Shown: piece after piece, positions 17,369 to 25,559 of the stretch | Numbering within the stretch: position 1 is the stretch's first letter | Layout: each line of letters opens with the position of its first letter | Origin: Colwellia psychrerythraea | GTDB taxonomy: Bacteria; Pseudomonadota; Gammaproteobacteria; Enterobacterales; Alteromonadaceae | DNA: 64,000 nucleotides | NCBI RefSeq assembly: GCF_000764225.1 | Contig: NZ_JQED01000056.1 | Location: 124,001-188,000 of the forward strand | Direction of reading: 5' to 3' | Program-made: the position numbers and the translations under genes | The notes under the pieces: model-generated | Told to the model about the DNA's origin: nothing | The model's input: only the letters and a program-made list of their open reading frames with translations | The model's database searches: none

Positions 17369-17444
17369 GGACGATTAGCTCAGTTGGGAGAGCACCGCCC
17401 TTACAAGGCGGGGGTCACTGGTTCAAGCCCAGTATCGTCCACCA
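17369..17444 (+). tRNA. tRNA-Val (anticodon UAC), copy 5
   Basis: Identical to copy 1 and last in the array; the sequence diverges from the repeat a few bases after its CCA. Confidence 0.97.
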
Positions 17445-17789
17445 CTCTTTATTTTAAATTCCCTTTTAATTTTCACTTAAACAAGTTTTATAACCCTATT
17501 TTCTCTCTTTGCCACAAAATGTCAATAGTTCGAAGGTCCTCTTTTCAAACAATAGACACTGTGCTGCTTTCATTTGAAACTACTATGAATTTAGCTGTTG
17601 TATAAATCAAAAAAGAGAGTGATTATTGCTCATTTTTCTTTCCGTTAAAGTCCATTGCAAAGATAAGTTATTTAATTACATCAAAGTGATGAATTAACTC
17701 AATTGCGGTGTTAAAATGCGGTCAATTTTTCGATTTATAATCCTAATGTCGCCAAATAGGCGTTGTTAGTGACAGCTATAGAGATTCTT
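17445..17789. other. Intergenic gap between the tRNA array and gltX
   Basis: AT-rich with no credible ORF, RNA gene or strong hairpin. Some T-rich runs after the last tRNA could end transcription, and a promoter for gltX must lie here, but neither is distinct. Confidence 0.5.
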
Positions 17790-19202
17790 ATGACTTTAAC
17801 AACACGTTTTGCCCCAAGCCCAACAGGTTACCTTCATGTTGGTGGTGCCCGTACAGCTTTATATAGCTGGTTATACGCCAAGAAAAATGGCGGTGACTTT
17901 ATCCTTCGTATTGAAGATACCGATCTAGAGCGTTCAACCCAAGCTTCTGTTGATGCCATTATGGATGGAATGAACTGGTTAAATCTTGAGTGGACACATG
18001 GACCATACTTTCAAACTGAACGTTTTGACCGATATAACGAAACAATAGAACAACTACTTGCCTCCGGTAATGCTTATCGCTGTTACTGCACAAGTGAAGA
18101 AGTTGATGCAATGCGCGAAGAAGCCAAAGCAAAAGGCGAAATAGAAAAATATAATGGCTTATGGCGTGACCGTACAGACCACCCGGCAGATAAACCGTTT
18201 GTGATTCGTTTTAAGAATCCGCTTGAAGGCGACGTTATTATTAAAGACATGGTTAAAGGTGATATTGCGATTAGTAATGAGCAATTAGATGATTTAATCA
18301 TTGCTCGTTCTGACGGTACACCTACGTATAACTTAACGGTTGTGGTTGATGATTGGGATATGAAAGTTACCCATGTTGTTCGTGGCGATGATCATGTTAG
18401 TAATACGCCTAAACAAATTAACATTCTCAAAGCCTTAGGTGCAGATGTACCACAATACGCACATATTCCTATGATTCTAGGTGATGATGGTAAGCGTTTA
18501 TCTAAACGCCATGGTGCAGTTGGTGTTATGCAATACCGTGATGATGGTTTTTTACCTGAAGCACTTCTAAACTATTTAGTACGTTTAGGCTGGTCTCATG
18601 GCGATAAAGAAATATTCTCTCGTGAAGAAATGATTGAATTATTTGATTTAAAGGACTGTAATCGTGCTCCATCAGGTTTTAATACCGATAAACTTATTTG
18701 GGTGAATCAGCATTACATGAAAACGATGGATCCGACTTATGTTGCAGAACATTTAGCATGGCATATGGCTGATCAAGGAATTAACACAGACAATGGACCT
18801 GCGTTGGCAGACGTTGTGAAAATTCAAGCCGATCGTGTTAAAACATTAAAAGAAATGGCAGATATTTCACGTTATTTTTATGAAGATTTTACGGAACTTG
18901 ATGCAAAAGCAGTTAAAAAGCACTTACGTCCAGTTGTTAAAGAGCCAATGATGTTAGTTAAAGAGAAATTAGCAGCACTCACTGATTGGTCACCAGAGCC
19001 TATTCACGCAGCAATCAACGATACCGCAGTAGAGTTAGAACTAGGCATGGGCAAAGTAGGTATGCCTCTTCGTGTTGCTGCAACAGGTGGCGGTAACTCA
19101 CCATCGCTTGATATTACCTTAGCACTGTTAGATCAAAGCAAAGTCATTGAAAGAATTGAACAAGCCTTGGTTGTGGTAGAAGCAAGAATTGCAGCCGGTT
19201 AA
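17790..19202 (+). CDS. gltX: Glutamyl-tRNA synthetase
   Basis: A 470-residue class I synthetase (E. coli 471). The HIGH-type motif is His-Val-Gly-Gly in Ser-Pro-Thr-Gly-Tyr-Leu-His-Val-Gly-Gly, and the KMSKS-type motif is Arg-Leu-Ser-Lys-Arg-His-Gly. I chose ATG 17790, giving Met-Thr-Leu-Thr-Thr-Arg-Phe-Ala-Pro-Ser-Pro as in E. coli; the TTG at 17763 would add nine residues. Cys98 and Cys100 of the E. coli zinc site are kept (Cys-Tyr-Cys), but the region of Cys125/His127 reads Gly-Leu-Trp-Arg-Asp-Arg, so the zinc site is probably lost. A tRNA-Val cluster next to gltX is also found in E. coli. Confidence 0.96.
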   Translation: MTLTTRFAPSPTGYLHVGGARTALYSWLYAKKNGGDFILRIEDTDLERSTQASVDAIMDGMNWLNLEWTHGPYFQTERFDRYNETIEQLLASGNAYRCYCTSEEVDAMREEAKAKGEIEKYNGLWRDRTDHPADKPFVIRFKNPLEGDVIIKDMVKGDIAISNEQLDDLIIARSDGTPTYNLTVVVDDWDMKVTHVVRGDDHVSNTPKQINILKALGADVPQYAHIPMILGDDGKRLSKRHGAVGVMQYRDDGFLPEALLNYLVRLGWSHGDKEIFSREEMIELFDLKDCNRAPSGFNTDKLIWVNQHYMKTMDPTYVAEHLAWHMADQGINTDNGPALADVVKIQADRVKTLKEMADISRYFYEDFTELDAKAVKKHLRPVVKEPMMLVKEKLAALTDWSPEPIHAAINDTAVELELGMGKVGMPLRVAATGGGNSPSLDITLALLDQSKVIERIEQALVVVEARIAAG

Positions 19203-19256
19203 TGATATCTCTTATGATTAGTTTAACCACTTTAAATACGTTTAGGAGAATGCCTA

Positions 19257-20606
19257 GTGCAATTTAGTGACTTTGGTTTAGATAGATGTTTAATCGATAC
19301 TGTAGAACATCTTGGTTTTAACGAGCCAACACAAATTCAACAACAGGCTATTCCTGCAGCAATGGCTGGGCATGACTTAATTGCTTCATCAAAAACAGGC
19401 TCTGGTAAAACGTTAGCTTTTATCATCCCTGCATTGCAGCGATTAAGTAAGAACAGACCTTTATCAAAGCGTGACCCACGTGTTGTTATTTTAACTCCGA
19501 CACGAGAGCTGGCTAAACAAGTTTTCAGTCAGCTACGTTTATTTACTTCGAATACTCAGTTTAAAGCGGTTTTAATTTTAGGCGGGGAAAACTTTAATGA
19601 TCAAGTCAAAGTGTTAGAGAAGGATCCTCACTTTATCGTTGCAACACCAGGGCGTCTAGCAGATCATTTGAAGCAAGGTCATTTTTACCTCAATGGTTTA
19701 GAATTACTTATATTAGATGAAGCTGATCGTATGCTTGATTTAGGCTTTAGTAGTGAACTTAGTCAAATAAATAAGGCGGCCGATCATCGTAAGCGTCAAA
19801 CTTTACTGTTTTCAGCAACTTTAGATCATGCACAAGTAAATGAGTTCGCTACTGAATTATTGACTAAGCCAAAGCGAATTGCTGTTGAAGCAGGCCATAG
19901 TGAGCATGTTGACATTGCCAAGCGTTTTTACCTTGCTGATAATCTCACGCAAAAAGAGGCGTTATTATTACATTTTTTAGCGAGTGAAAAATCTGAACAA
20001 ATTATAATTTTCACGGCAACGCGCAGTGATACCGAACGTCTAGCTAAGCTATTATCAGAGCAAGAGCTTAACGCTGTTGCATTGAGTGGTGAATTAAATC
20101 AAAGCCAACGAAATCAAATTATGGAGAGCTTTTCAAAAGGCCAACATAAAATATTAGTAACAACTGATCTAGCCTCTCGCGGCCTTGATTTAATTAACGT
20201 CTCACATGTTATTAATTTTGATATGCCAAAGCACACTGAAGAATTTGTTCATCGTATCGGGCGAACTGGTCGTGCAGGAACAAAAGGTGATGCTATTTCA
20301 TTAGTTGGGCCAAATGATTGGCTAAGCTTTAAAAATGTGGAGGCCTTTTTACAGCAAAAAATTTCTTTTACCAAAGTTGAAGGAATTAAAGTTAAGTTTA
20401 AAGGTTTAAAACCTAAGAAAGCCAAAGCGGTAAAAAGCAAAGCTAACGTCGTTCAAGAGAAAAAGTCGACACACAATAAACCGAGAAAAGTTATTAAGAA
20501 AACTTTCTTGGATATACAAGATGCAGGTGAAATGAAAATTATTAAGCGAAAAAAAGCATTAGCGCCAGAACAAATTGAAGATGATACTAAGAAGGAACAA
20601 GACTAA
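19257..20606 (+). CDS. DEAD-box ATP-dependent RNA helicase (SrmB-like)
   Basis: A 449-residue protein with all helicase motifs: Q motif region Pro-Thr-Gln-Ile-Gln, motif I Ala-Ser-Ser-Lys-Thr-Gly-Ser-Gly-Lys-Thr, Ia Pro-Thr-Arg-Glu-Leu-Ala, Thr-Pro-Gly-Arg, II Asp-Glu-Ala-Asp, III Ser-Ala-Thr, V Thr-Thr-Asp-Leu-Ala-Ser-Arg-Gly-Leu-Asp and VI His-Arg-Ile-Gly-Arg-Thr-Gly-Arg. The Lys-rich C-terminal tail (from about residue 375) is typical of helicases acting on ribosomal RNA. Overall it looks most like SrmB, which helps assemble the large ribosomal subunit, but assignment among SrmB/RhlE types is uncertain. It starts at GTG 19257 behind TTTAGGAG, 54 bases after gltX. Confidence 0.88.
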   Translation: MQFSDFGLDRCLIDTVEHLGFNEPTQIQQQAIPAAMAGHDLIASSKTGSGKTLAFIIPALQRLSKNRPLSKRDPRVVILTPTRELAKQVFSQLRLFTSNTQFKAVLILGGENFNDQVKVLEKDPHFIVATPGRLADHLKQGHFYLNGLELLILDEADRMLDLGFSSELSQINKAADHRKRQTLLFSATLDHAQVNEFATELLTKPKRIAVEAGHSEHVDIAKRFYLADNLTQKEALLLHFLASEKSEQIIIFTATRSDTERLAKLLSEQELNAVALSGELNQSQRNQIMESFSKGQHKILVTTDLASRGLDLINVSHVINFDMPKHTEEFVHRIGRTGRAGTKGDAISLVGPNDWLSFKNVEAFLQQKISFTKVEGIKVKFKGLKPKKAKAVKSKANVVQEKKSTHNKPRKVIKKTFLDIQDAGEMKIIKRKKALAPEQIEDDTKKEQD

Positions 20607-20823
20607 AGTCTGGATAAGAGTAACGCTATCACAATGCAGTATCCATGTTTTATAGTTGTGAGCACTCTTCATTTTGATCGCAGTGAATAATAAGGTTTAG
20701 TACCTTTTAAACGCTGCGATACTTGCCGAACATAGGATTAAATTACTTGTTTATCTTCTGCGATAAGGTAAATAAGTCACTGCTAACATTCTTGTATCAT
20801 GGCATAAATTTGAAACAAAATAA

Positions 20824-21633
20824 TTATATATGTAGTTTATAACCAACACCTTTTATGGTTATTATCCAATGTGGGTTATCTGGATCCAGTTCTACTTTTT
20901 TTCTTAATAAATGCATGTATTGATAAAGGTCTGATTTATTTGCCCGTCCTCTATTTGGCCACAAATGCGTAATTAGTTTTTCCGTTGTGCATACCCGTTC
21001 GGGATCTTCAGCTAACAACTTAAAAAGCTTGAACTCTTTAGCGGTAAGTTCTAAGTTTTTCCCTTTCAAATAGACATTCTGACAATCTCTATCAATTTTA
21101 AATAAACCTAATAATTCGAGCTCAACATCGGGGTTAAGTAACTTAACTGAGCCATTATGTTGTTTGGTTGAAAAAGAGTCTATGGTACCTAATAATTTTC
21201 GCCGATCAGTCCCTAATCTACGATTGTAATTTCTTCGTTCATCAAATACATGAGTGAAATCGATGATGTATTTATTAATATAATCATCAAGTTTTTCAAT
21301 AAAAGTTTCATCTTTATAATAATTTAACCAAGGTAGTAAAAGATGAAGTGGCATTCTATTTCTATTATGTATTGCACAAATCGGGATAGAATATTTATGA
21401 TGGATATTGTTTAAAGACTCTAAATGATCTTCAATTAATGAGGGGGTCATTTCACGTAAATCAAAAATAATTAACTTATACTTAGGATGAGTTCCATTGC
21501 AATAAAGAGGCTTAGAGCGGGGGATACATTTAAGAGTGAAATGATTGGCAACACAATATCCCGTTAATAAACCAATAATAAAACTATCATTGGAAATTAT
21601 GAGCATACTGTTGTCATGCTGAAAACACGGCAT
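20824..21633 (-). CDS. Winged-helix (OmpR-type) transcriptional regulator with a degenerate receiver-like N-terminus
   Basis: A 269-residue protein. The C-terminal 100 residues form an OmpR/PhoB winged helix: Leu-Glu-Leu-Thr-Ala-Lys-Glu-Phe-Lys-Leu-Phe-Lys-Leu-Leu-Ala, a Leu-Trp-Pro recognition region, and the wing Ile-Ile-Thr-Ile-Lys-Gly-Val-Gly-Tyr-Lys-Leu. The N-terminus resembles a receiver only loosely: Lys-Leu-Ile-Ile-Phe-Asp-Leu-Arg keeps an Asp (58) where the phosphoacceptor would lie, but the acidic pair after beta-1 is missing (Ile-Ser-Asn-Asp). It may act without phosphorylation. It is divergent from the Asp-Asn-Ser repeat protein across 600 bases and is the obvious candidate regulator of that cluster. 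AAGGA precedes the start. Confidence 0.8.
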   Translation of the reverse strand: MPCFQHDNSMLIISNDSFIIGLLTGYCVANHFTLKCIPRSKPLYCNGTHPKYKLIIFDLREMTPSLIEDHLESLNNIHHKYSIPICAIHNRNRMPLHLLLPWLNYYKDETFIEKLDDYINKYIIDFTHVFDERRNYNRRLGTDRRKLLGTIDSFSTKQHNGSVKLLNPDVELELLGLFKIDRDCQNVYLKGKNLELTAKEFKLFKLLAEDPERVCTTEKLITHLWPNRGRANKSDLYQYMHLLRKKVELDPDNPHWIITIKGVGYKLHI

Positions 21634-22092
21634 ATTTAAATCCTTTTCAAATTTTAAATGACGTAATTAACCCAATAAGTAATCTTAATCTGAAGGTAAG
21701 ATCGAGGCCTGAATAAAAGGTTAATTCGTTGTTAACAAAAAAAATTTAATTAATACGCTTAAAAATTAAGCAATATTTGCGCCCTAAATAATTTTTAGCA
21801 CTAATACAATCGCTTAAATGACTCTGAATAAAAAGCTGATGAAATATAAGTGAAAAGTGTAAAAAATACTGACAATATGACTATCCTTAAACACTTTATT
21901 TCCACACGATATTTATCATTCAAAACCCAGTAACACCTTACTTTTAATGCCTTTGTATTTAGTAACATCAATTCTAAATTAAGTTTCTGACGTTCATTTT
22001 TTAAGTGTTTTTTGATGTGTCTTTAATGGAATTTTAAGTTAGCCGTAGACTACTATTCACAGTGAATACGAAGCCGATGCATTCAGATATAT

Positions 22093-22117
22093 GTTAACGC
22101 AGATTTTAGTTAACGCA
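22093..22117 (+). promoter_or_regulatory. Paired 9-base direct repeat in the 600-base gap before the repeat-protein gene (putative operator)
   Basis: GTTAACGCA occurs at 22093-22101 and again at 22109-22117, 16 bases apart, about 120-140 bases before the fibre gene start. OmpR-type regulators bind tandem direct repeats, so this could be the site for the divergent regulator, though the spacing is longer than usual. The rest of 21634-22233 is AT-rich and holds no ORF; it probably contains two divergent promoters and a long leader. Confidence 0.3.
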
Positions 22118-22233
22118 TTTTATATAGGCATACACGCTTTATATGGACGTTTAAGGTGTCACTATTTTTCTTGTAACGTTAGATTTTCAATCAGATTAAT
22201 AGTTACTAAATAATTTTTAGTGGAGTGTAAAAT

Positions 22234-24366
22234 ATGAAATTTTTTAACAAAAATATACTAGCAGTAAGTATTGCCCTGATACTTAGTTCTGCAGCCAATG
22301 TCGCATTGGCAAATGAAGCGGACAATGGCTCCGCTGCAGCAAATGATAACTCGACCGCAACCTCTACCGATAACTCAGCGAATAACAATTCAGATAATAG
22401 TAATGACCTTGCTATTTCGGATAATGCTAATGACAACTCTGACAATACTAATAACTCAGATAATAGTAATGATTTAGCTGTTTCAGATAGTGCTAATGAC
22501 AACTCCGATAATACCAACAATTCGGATAATAGTAATGACTTAGCTATTTCTGATACTGCTAATGACAACTCGGATAATAGCAATAACTCTGATAATAGCG
22601 ATAATTCCGACAATAGTAATGATTTAGACGTAGGTATAGCTGATTCAGGTAATGATAACTCTGATAATACCGACAACTCAGACAACAGTACTGATGTAGC
22701 AGTATCTGATACCGCGAATGACAATTCGAATAATAGTGATAATTCAGATAATAGTAATGATCTTGCCATTTCAGATAATGCCAATGATAACTCTAATAAT
22801 AGCGATAATTCTGACAATAGTAATGATTTAGACGTTGATGTAGCTGATTCAGGTAATGATAACTCTGATAATACCGACAACTCAGACAACAGTACTGATG
22901 TAGCAGTATCTGACACTGCGAATGATAATTCGAATAATAGTGATAATTCAGATAATAGTACTGATGTAGCAGTATCTGACACTGCGAATGATAATTCGAA
23001 TAATAGTGATAATTCAGATAATAGCACTGATGTAGCAGTATCTGACACTGCGAATGATAATTCGAATAATAGTGATAATTCAGATAATAGTACTGATGTA
23101 GCAGTATCTGACACTGCGAATGACAATTCAGATAATTCAGACAGTTCAGATAATAGTACTGATGTAGCAGTATCTGACACCGCGAATGACAATTCGGACA
23201 ATTCAGATAACAGTGATAATACGGACAACTCAGATAACAGCACTGATGTAGCAGTATCTGACACTGCGAATGATAATTCGAATAATAGTGATAATTCAGA
23301 TAACAGTACCGATGTAGCAGTATCTGACACCGCGAATGACAATTCGAATAATAGTGATAACTCAGATAACTCCGACAGTTCAGATAACAGTACTGATGTA
23401 GCAGTATCTGACACAGCGAATGACAATTCGGACAACTCAGATAACAGTGATAATACGGACAATTCTGATAACAGTACTGATGTAGCAGTATCTGATACCG
23501 CGAATGACAATTCGAATAATAGTGATAATTCAGACAATTCAGACAACTCTGATAATTCTGATAGCTCAGATAACAGTACTGATTTAGACCTAGCCATCTC
23601 AGATAATGCTAATGATAACAGTAATAATTCTGACAATTCTGATAATTCTGATAGCTCAGATAACAGTAATGACGTAGACCTAGCTGTTACAGATAGCTTT
23701 AATGATAATTCGGATAACTCCGATAATAGCGATAATTCAGACAACTCAGATAATAGTGATAACTCTGATAATTCGGACAACTCAGATAGCAGTACCGATT
23801 TTGACTTGATGATTTCGGATAATGCAAATGATAATTCGAATAACTCCGACAACAGTGATAACTCAGATAACTCAGACCATAGTATGACAAATGCAAATGC
23901 AATGGGATCTGCAGCGGCTAACAATGGTGGTGTCGCTAGTGTAGATAATACTGACAATAGTGATAATTCTGATAACAGTGACCACAGTTATGCCGAGGCG
24001 ACAGATCACTCTGCTTCAGCAAATAATGGCGGGACTGCCAGTATTGATAACAGTGATAATAGTACCAATACCGATAATAGCGACAATAGTGGAGCTTGGG
24101 CTGACGGATGGGGAACATCTTCAGCAAATAATGGCGGTACAGCAACTACGACCTATAGAGTTAATGAGTCTGTTTTAACAGGTGCTGTAACTCAAAATAA
24201 TGTAGCGTATAACCTTAACGGTGCTTCTACAGTCACAAATAGCAATAATATGACAGATACTTTTAATGGAACTGCAGGTATTAACCAAAATGTACAAAAC
24301 CTTGGTAATAATGCTTTAACCCAACAACAAGTGTCACTTCAAGGGAATGTTAATGTAAACCAATAA
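22234..24366 (+). CDS. Exported Asp-Asn-Ser repeat protein, candidate fibre (Fap-like amyloid) subunit
   Basis: A 710-residue protein with a signal peptide cleaved after Val-Ala-Leu-Ala (about residue 26). Residues from about 50 to 550 hold 19 modules. Each module has a short hydrophobic strand (such as Thr-Asp-Val-Ala-Val-Ser-Asp-Thr-Ala-Asn-Asp-Asn-Ser, ten copies), then a variable run of (Asp/Asn)-Asn-Ser triplets. Next come three Ala-Asn-Asn-Gly-Gly-(Val/Thr)-Ala motifs. The 71-residue C-terminal part includes Gly-Ile-Asn-Gln-Asn-Val-Gln-Asn-Leu-Gly-Asn-Asn-Ala-Leu, an Asn/Gln pattern common in Fap-type exported proteins. It is very acidic and lacks Cys. It heads a cluster with a C39 protease and a FapF-like pore, so I infer an extracellular fibre or matrix protein; it could instead be a calcium- or ice-interacting surface protein. 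Confidence 0.72.
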   Translation: MKFFNKNILAVSIALILSSAANVALANEADNGSAAANDNSTATSTDNSANNNSDNSNDLAISDNANDNSDNTNNSDNSNDLAVSDSANDNSDNTNNSDNSNDLAISDTANDNSDNSNNSDNSDNSDNSNDLDVGIADSGNDNSDNTDNSDNSTDVAVSDTANDNSNNSDNSDNSNDLAISDNANDNSNNSDNSDNSNDLDVDVADSGNDNSDNTDNSDNSTDVAVSDTANDNSNNSDNSDNSTDVAVSDTANDNSNNSDNSDNSTDVAVSDTANDNSNNSDNSDNSTDVAVSDTANDNSDNSDSSDNSTDVAVSDTANDNSDNSDNSDNTDNSDNSTDVAVSDTANDNSNNSDNSDNSTDVAVSDTANDNSNNSDNSDNSDSSDNSTDVAVSDTANDNSDNSDNSDNTDNSDNSTDVAVSDTANDNSNNSDNSDNSDNSDNSDSSDNSTDLDLAISDNANDNSNNSDNSDNSDSSDNSNDVDLAVTDSFNDNSDNSDNSDNSDNSDNSDNSDNSDNSDSSTDFDLMISDNANDNSNNSDNSDNSDNSDHSMTNANAMGSAAANNGGVASVDNTDNSDNSDNSDHSYAEATDHSASANNGGTASIDNSDNSTNTDNSDNSGAWADGWGTSSANNGGTATTTYRVNESVLTGAVTQNNVAYNLNGASTVTNSNNMTDTFNGTAGINQNVQNLGNNALTQQQVSLQGNVNVNQ
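22384..23880 (+). repeat. In-frame tandem repeats, 66-base core unit plus variable 9-base (Asp-Asn-Ser) units
   Basis: The core of the array repeats with an exact 66-base period (22 codons) at about 22900-23110, nearly base for base. Elsewhere the unit length changes in steps of 9 bases, that is, of whole Asp-Asn-Ser triplets. The triplets are encoded with mixed synonymous codons (GAT/GAC, AAT/AAC, AGT/AGC/TCA/TCT/TCG/TCC), which points to selection on the protein and not to simple slippage. Confidence 0.9.
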
Positions 24367-24409
24367 ACTCTTCGACTACTCGATAAGTTTATGGGGTAAG
24401 ACGTTAAAG

Positions 24410-24436
24410 GAGTTGCTGACATGATGTTAGCAACTC
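24410..24436 (+). promoter_or_regulatory. Intercistronic hairpin after the repeat-protein gene
   Basis: GAGTTGCTGACA (24410-24421) pairs with TGTTAGCAACTC (24425-24436) around a 3-base loop, 12 pairs with one G-U. It lies between the fibre gene and the next gene with no T-run after it. It may stabilise the upstream mRNA or reduce read-through so that the fibre protein is made in excess. Confidence 0.55.
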
Positions 24437-24453
24437 TTATAAGGATAAGGGCT

Positions 24454-24822
24454 ATGAAAAAGCTATATCAAAATATTCGCCTAATCACATTACTAACCTT
24501 GTTAGTTCTATGTAGTAACAAAATCTTTGCTGATGATGTTGCTTTAGACGCTGCGATAATTGATGTTGCACCGGTTTTGCTTGAAGAGTTAGATCAAACC
24601 CGAGGTCTTGGCGGAATTGTTGATGTTGATGTTACTAATAATGCAAATTTAGCAGCCGAGCTTACTGATAATAAAGTCAGCGACAGTGTGACCGGATATA
24701 ACATCATAGATCAAGGCTCATTTCATGATGCAAGTGGTGTCTTTTCTATAATTCAAAATACGGGAAACAATGTCATTATTCAAGATTCGACTATTATTAC
24801 TATTACAATAACTCCCGAGTAA
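24454..24822 (+). CDS. Small exported protein of the fibre cluster, Leu-x-x-Thr-Arg-Gly motif
   Basis: A 122-residue protein starting at ATG 24454 (AAGGATAAGG just upstream; an ATG at 24421 lies within a hairpin and gives a poor signal). The signal peptide ends near Ile-Phe-Ala-Asp. Residues 45-54 read Glu-Leu-Asp-Gln-Thr-Arg-Gly-Leu-Gly-Gly, reminiscent of a double-glycine processing site. The C-terminal half has Asp-Ala-Ser-Gly-Val-Phe-Ser-Ile-Ile-Gln-Asn-Thr-Gly-Asn-Asn-Val-Ile-Ile-Gln, the same Gln-Asn-x-Gly-Asn-Asn pattern as the end of the repeat protein. It is probably a minor fibre component or nucleator, possibly a substrate of the downstream protease. The specific role is inference. 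Confidence 0.65.
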   Translation: MKKLYQNIRLITLLTLLVLCSNKIFADDVALDAAIIDVAPVLLEELDQTRGLGGIVDVDVTNNANLAAELTDNKVSDSVTGYNIIDQGSFHDASGVFSIIQNTGNNVIIQDSTIITITITPE

Positions 24823-24833
24823 AGGTACCCGTT

Positions 24834-25538
24834 ATGAGTAAATTGTTTAAGGTATCTCTATCATTACTAGTCATACTGCTAACCCTAATGTTTCCTGCTT
24901 CTGCAGGTACTGTTAATTTAGGAGGAGGCTTTAGTGGAGGTAACTTCTCGATAAATGTTTCAAGTATCAAAGAACAGCGCTTTAAAACAATTTATAAGCA
25001 ACAATATGATTTCAGTTGCGGCTCTGCAACCCTCGCAAGTCTATTATCTTTTCATTATGACGATGTTGTTGATGAACTAATGGTTTTTAAAGATATGTAT
25101 AAGTATGGTGATCAAAAAAAAATACAGCAACATGGGTTCTCATTGTTTGATATGAAGTTATATCTTTCACGGCGGGGTTATAGATCTAATGGTTTTAAAA
25201 TCAGTTTAAATCAGCTAGCTAAAGCTGAAATTCCGGCCATTACTATTATTAATAATAAAGGCTATATGCATTTTGTTATTATAAAAGGTAGCGATGAAAA
25301 AGAAGTATTAGTAGGTGATCCTGCTCTGGGAATTAAAGTGTACAGCAGAGAAGAGTTTGAAAAAATGTGGAATAAACAAATTATTTTTGTTATCCAAGAT
25401 AAAAAAGATATCGCTTCTAATCATTACCAAACGCAAGAAGAGTGGAATTTACGAGTAAAAGGGCATTTAGGTCTTGCTGTTGATCATTCTAGTTTAGCAC
25501 TCTTTAATATACTCCAACCTTCTGGTGTTGATTTCTGA
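24834..25538 (+). CDS. Exported C39-family cysteine peptidase (FapD-like)
   Basis: A 234-residue protein with a signal peptide ending Pro-Ala-Ser-Ala-Gly, so it acts in the periplasm or beyond. The papain-like C39 core is visible: Gln-Tyr-Asp-Phe-Ser-Cys-Gly-Ser-Ala (catalytic Cys62), Gly-Tyr-Met-His-Phe-Val-Ile (His146) and Val-Gly-Asp-Pro-Ala (Asp162). Unlike bacteriocin-exporting C39 proteins it has no ABC transporter part. The stand-alone exported form next to a FapF-like pore matches FapD of the Fap amyloid system. Double-glycine-like motifs in both neighbouring small proteins are plausible substrates. ATG 24834 is 11 bases after the previous stop. Confidence 0.82.
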   Translation: MSKLFKVSLSLLVILLTLMFPASAGTVNLGGGFSGGNFSINVSSIKEQRFKTIYKQQYDFSCGSATLASLLSFHYDDVVDELMVFKDMYKYGDQKKIQQHGFSLFDMKLYLSRRGYRSNGFKISLNQLAKAEIPAITIINNKGYMHFVIIKGSDEKEVLVGDPALGIKVYSREEFEKMWNKQIIFVIQDKKDIASNHYQTQEEWNLRVKGHLGLAVDHSSLALFNILQPSGVDF

Positions 25539-25559
25539 TATAAACTTTAGGATATTTAC

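Larger units (their letters stand above)
16921..17444 (+). repeat. 112-bp tandem repeat: tRNA-Val plus a 36-base spacer, five tRNA copies
   Basis: Exact 112-base period. Spacers 1 and 2 carry CACGAAG, spacers 3 and 4 carry CATGAAG; otherwise all spacers are identical. This is a recently amplified or gene-converted tandem array transcribed from one promoter. Confidence 0.95.

Noticed and set aside
16921..17444. Regular repeat-spacer pattern resembling a CRISPR array
   Set aside because: The repeats are full tRNA-Val genes and the spacers are identical to each other; no cas genes are present.
16813..17605. Overlapping short plus-strand ORFs through the tRNA-Val array
   Set aside because: They are translations of the tRNA genes and spacers with the same period as the repeat and have no independent support.
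22384..23880. Calcium-binding RTX or ice-binding repeat protein
   Set aside because: The repeat lacks the Gly-Gly-x-Gly-x-Asp nonapeptide of RTX proteins and the regular Thr-x-Thr pattern of many ice-binding solenoids. Ca or ice binding stays only a secondary possibility.
22206..23957. 583-codon minus-strand ORF rich in Leu-Leu-Ser-Glu-Leu-Ser repeats
   Set aside because: It is the antisense reading of the Asp-Asn-Ser codon repeats on the plus strand. The plus-strand gene has a signal peptide, ribosome-binding site and a non-repetitive C-terminal domain; the antisense one does not.
24834..25538. Bacteriocin-exporter or maturation peptidase as part of a bacteriocin locus
   Set aside because: The C39 protein has its own signal peptide and no ABC transporter, and the neighbours are a large repeat protein and a barrel, not bacteriocin or immunity genes.
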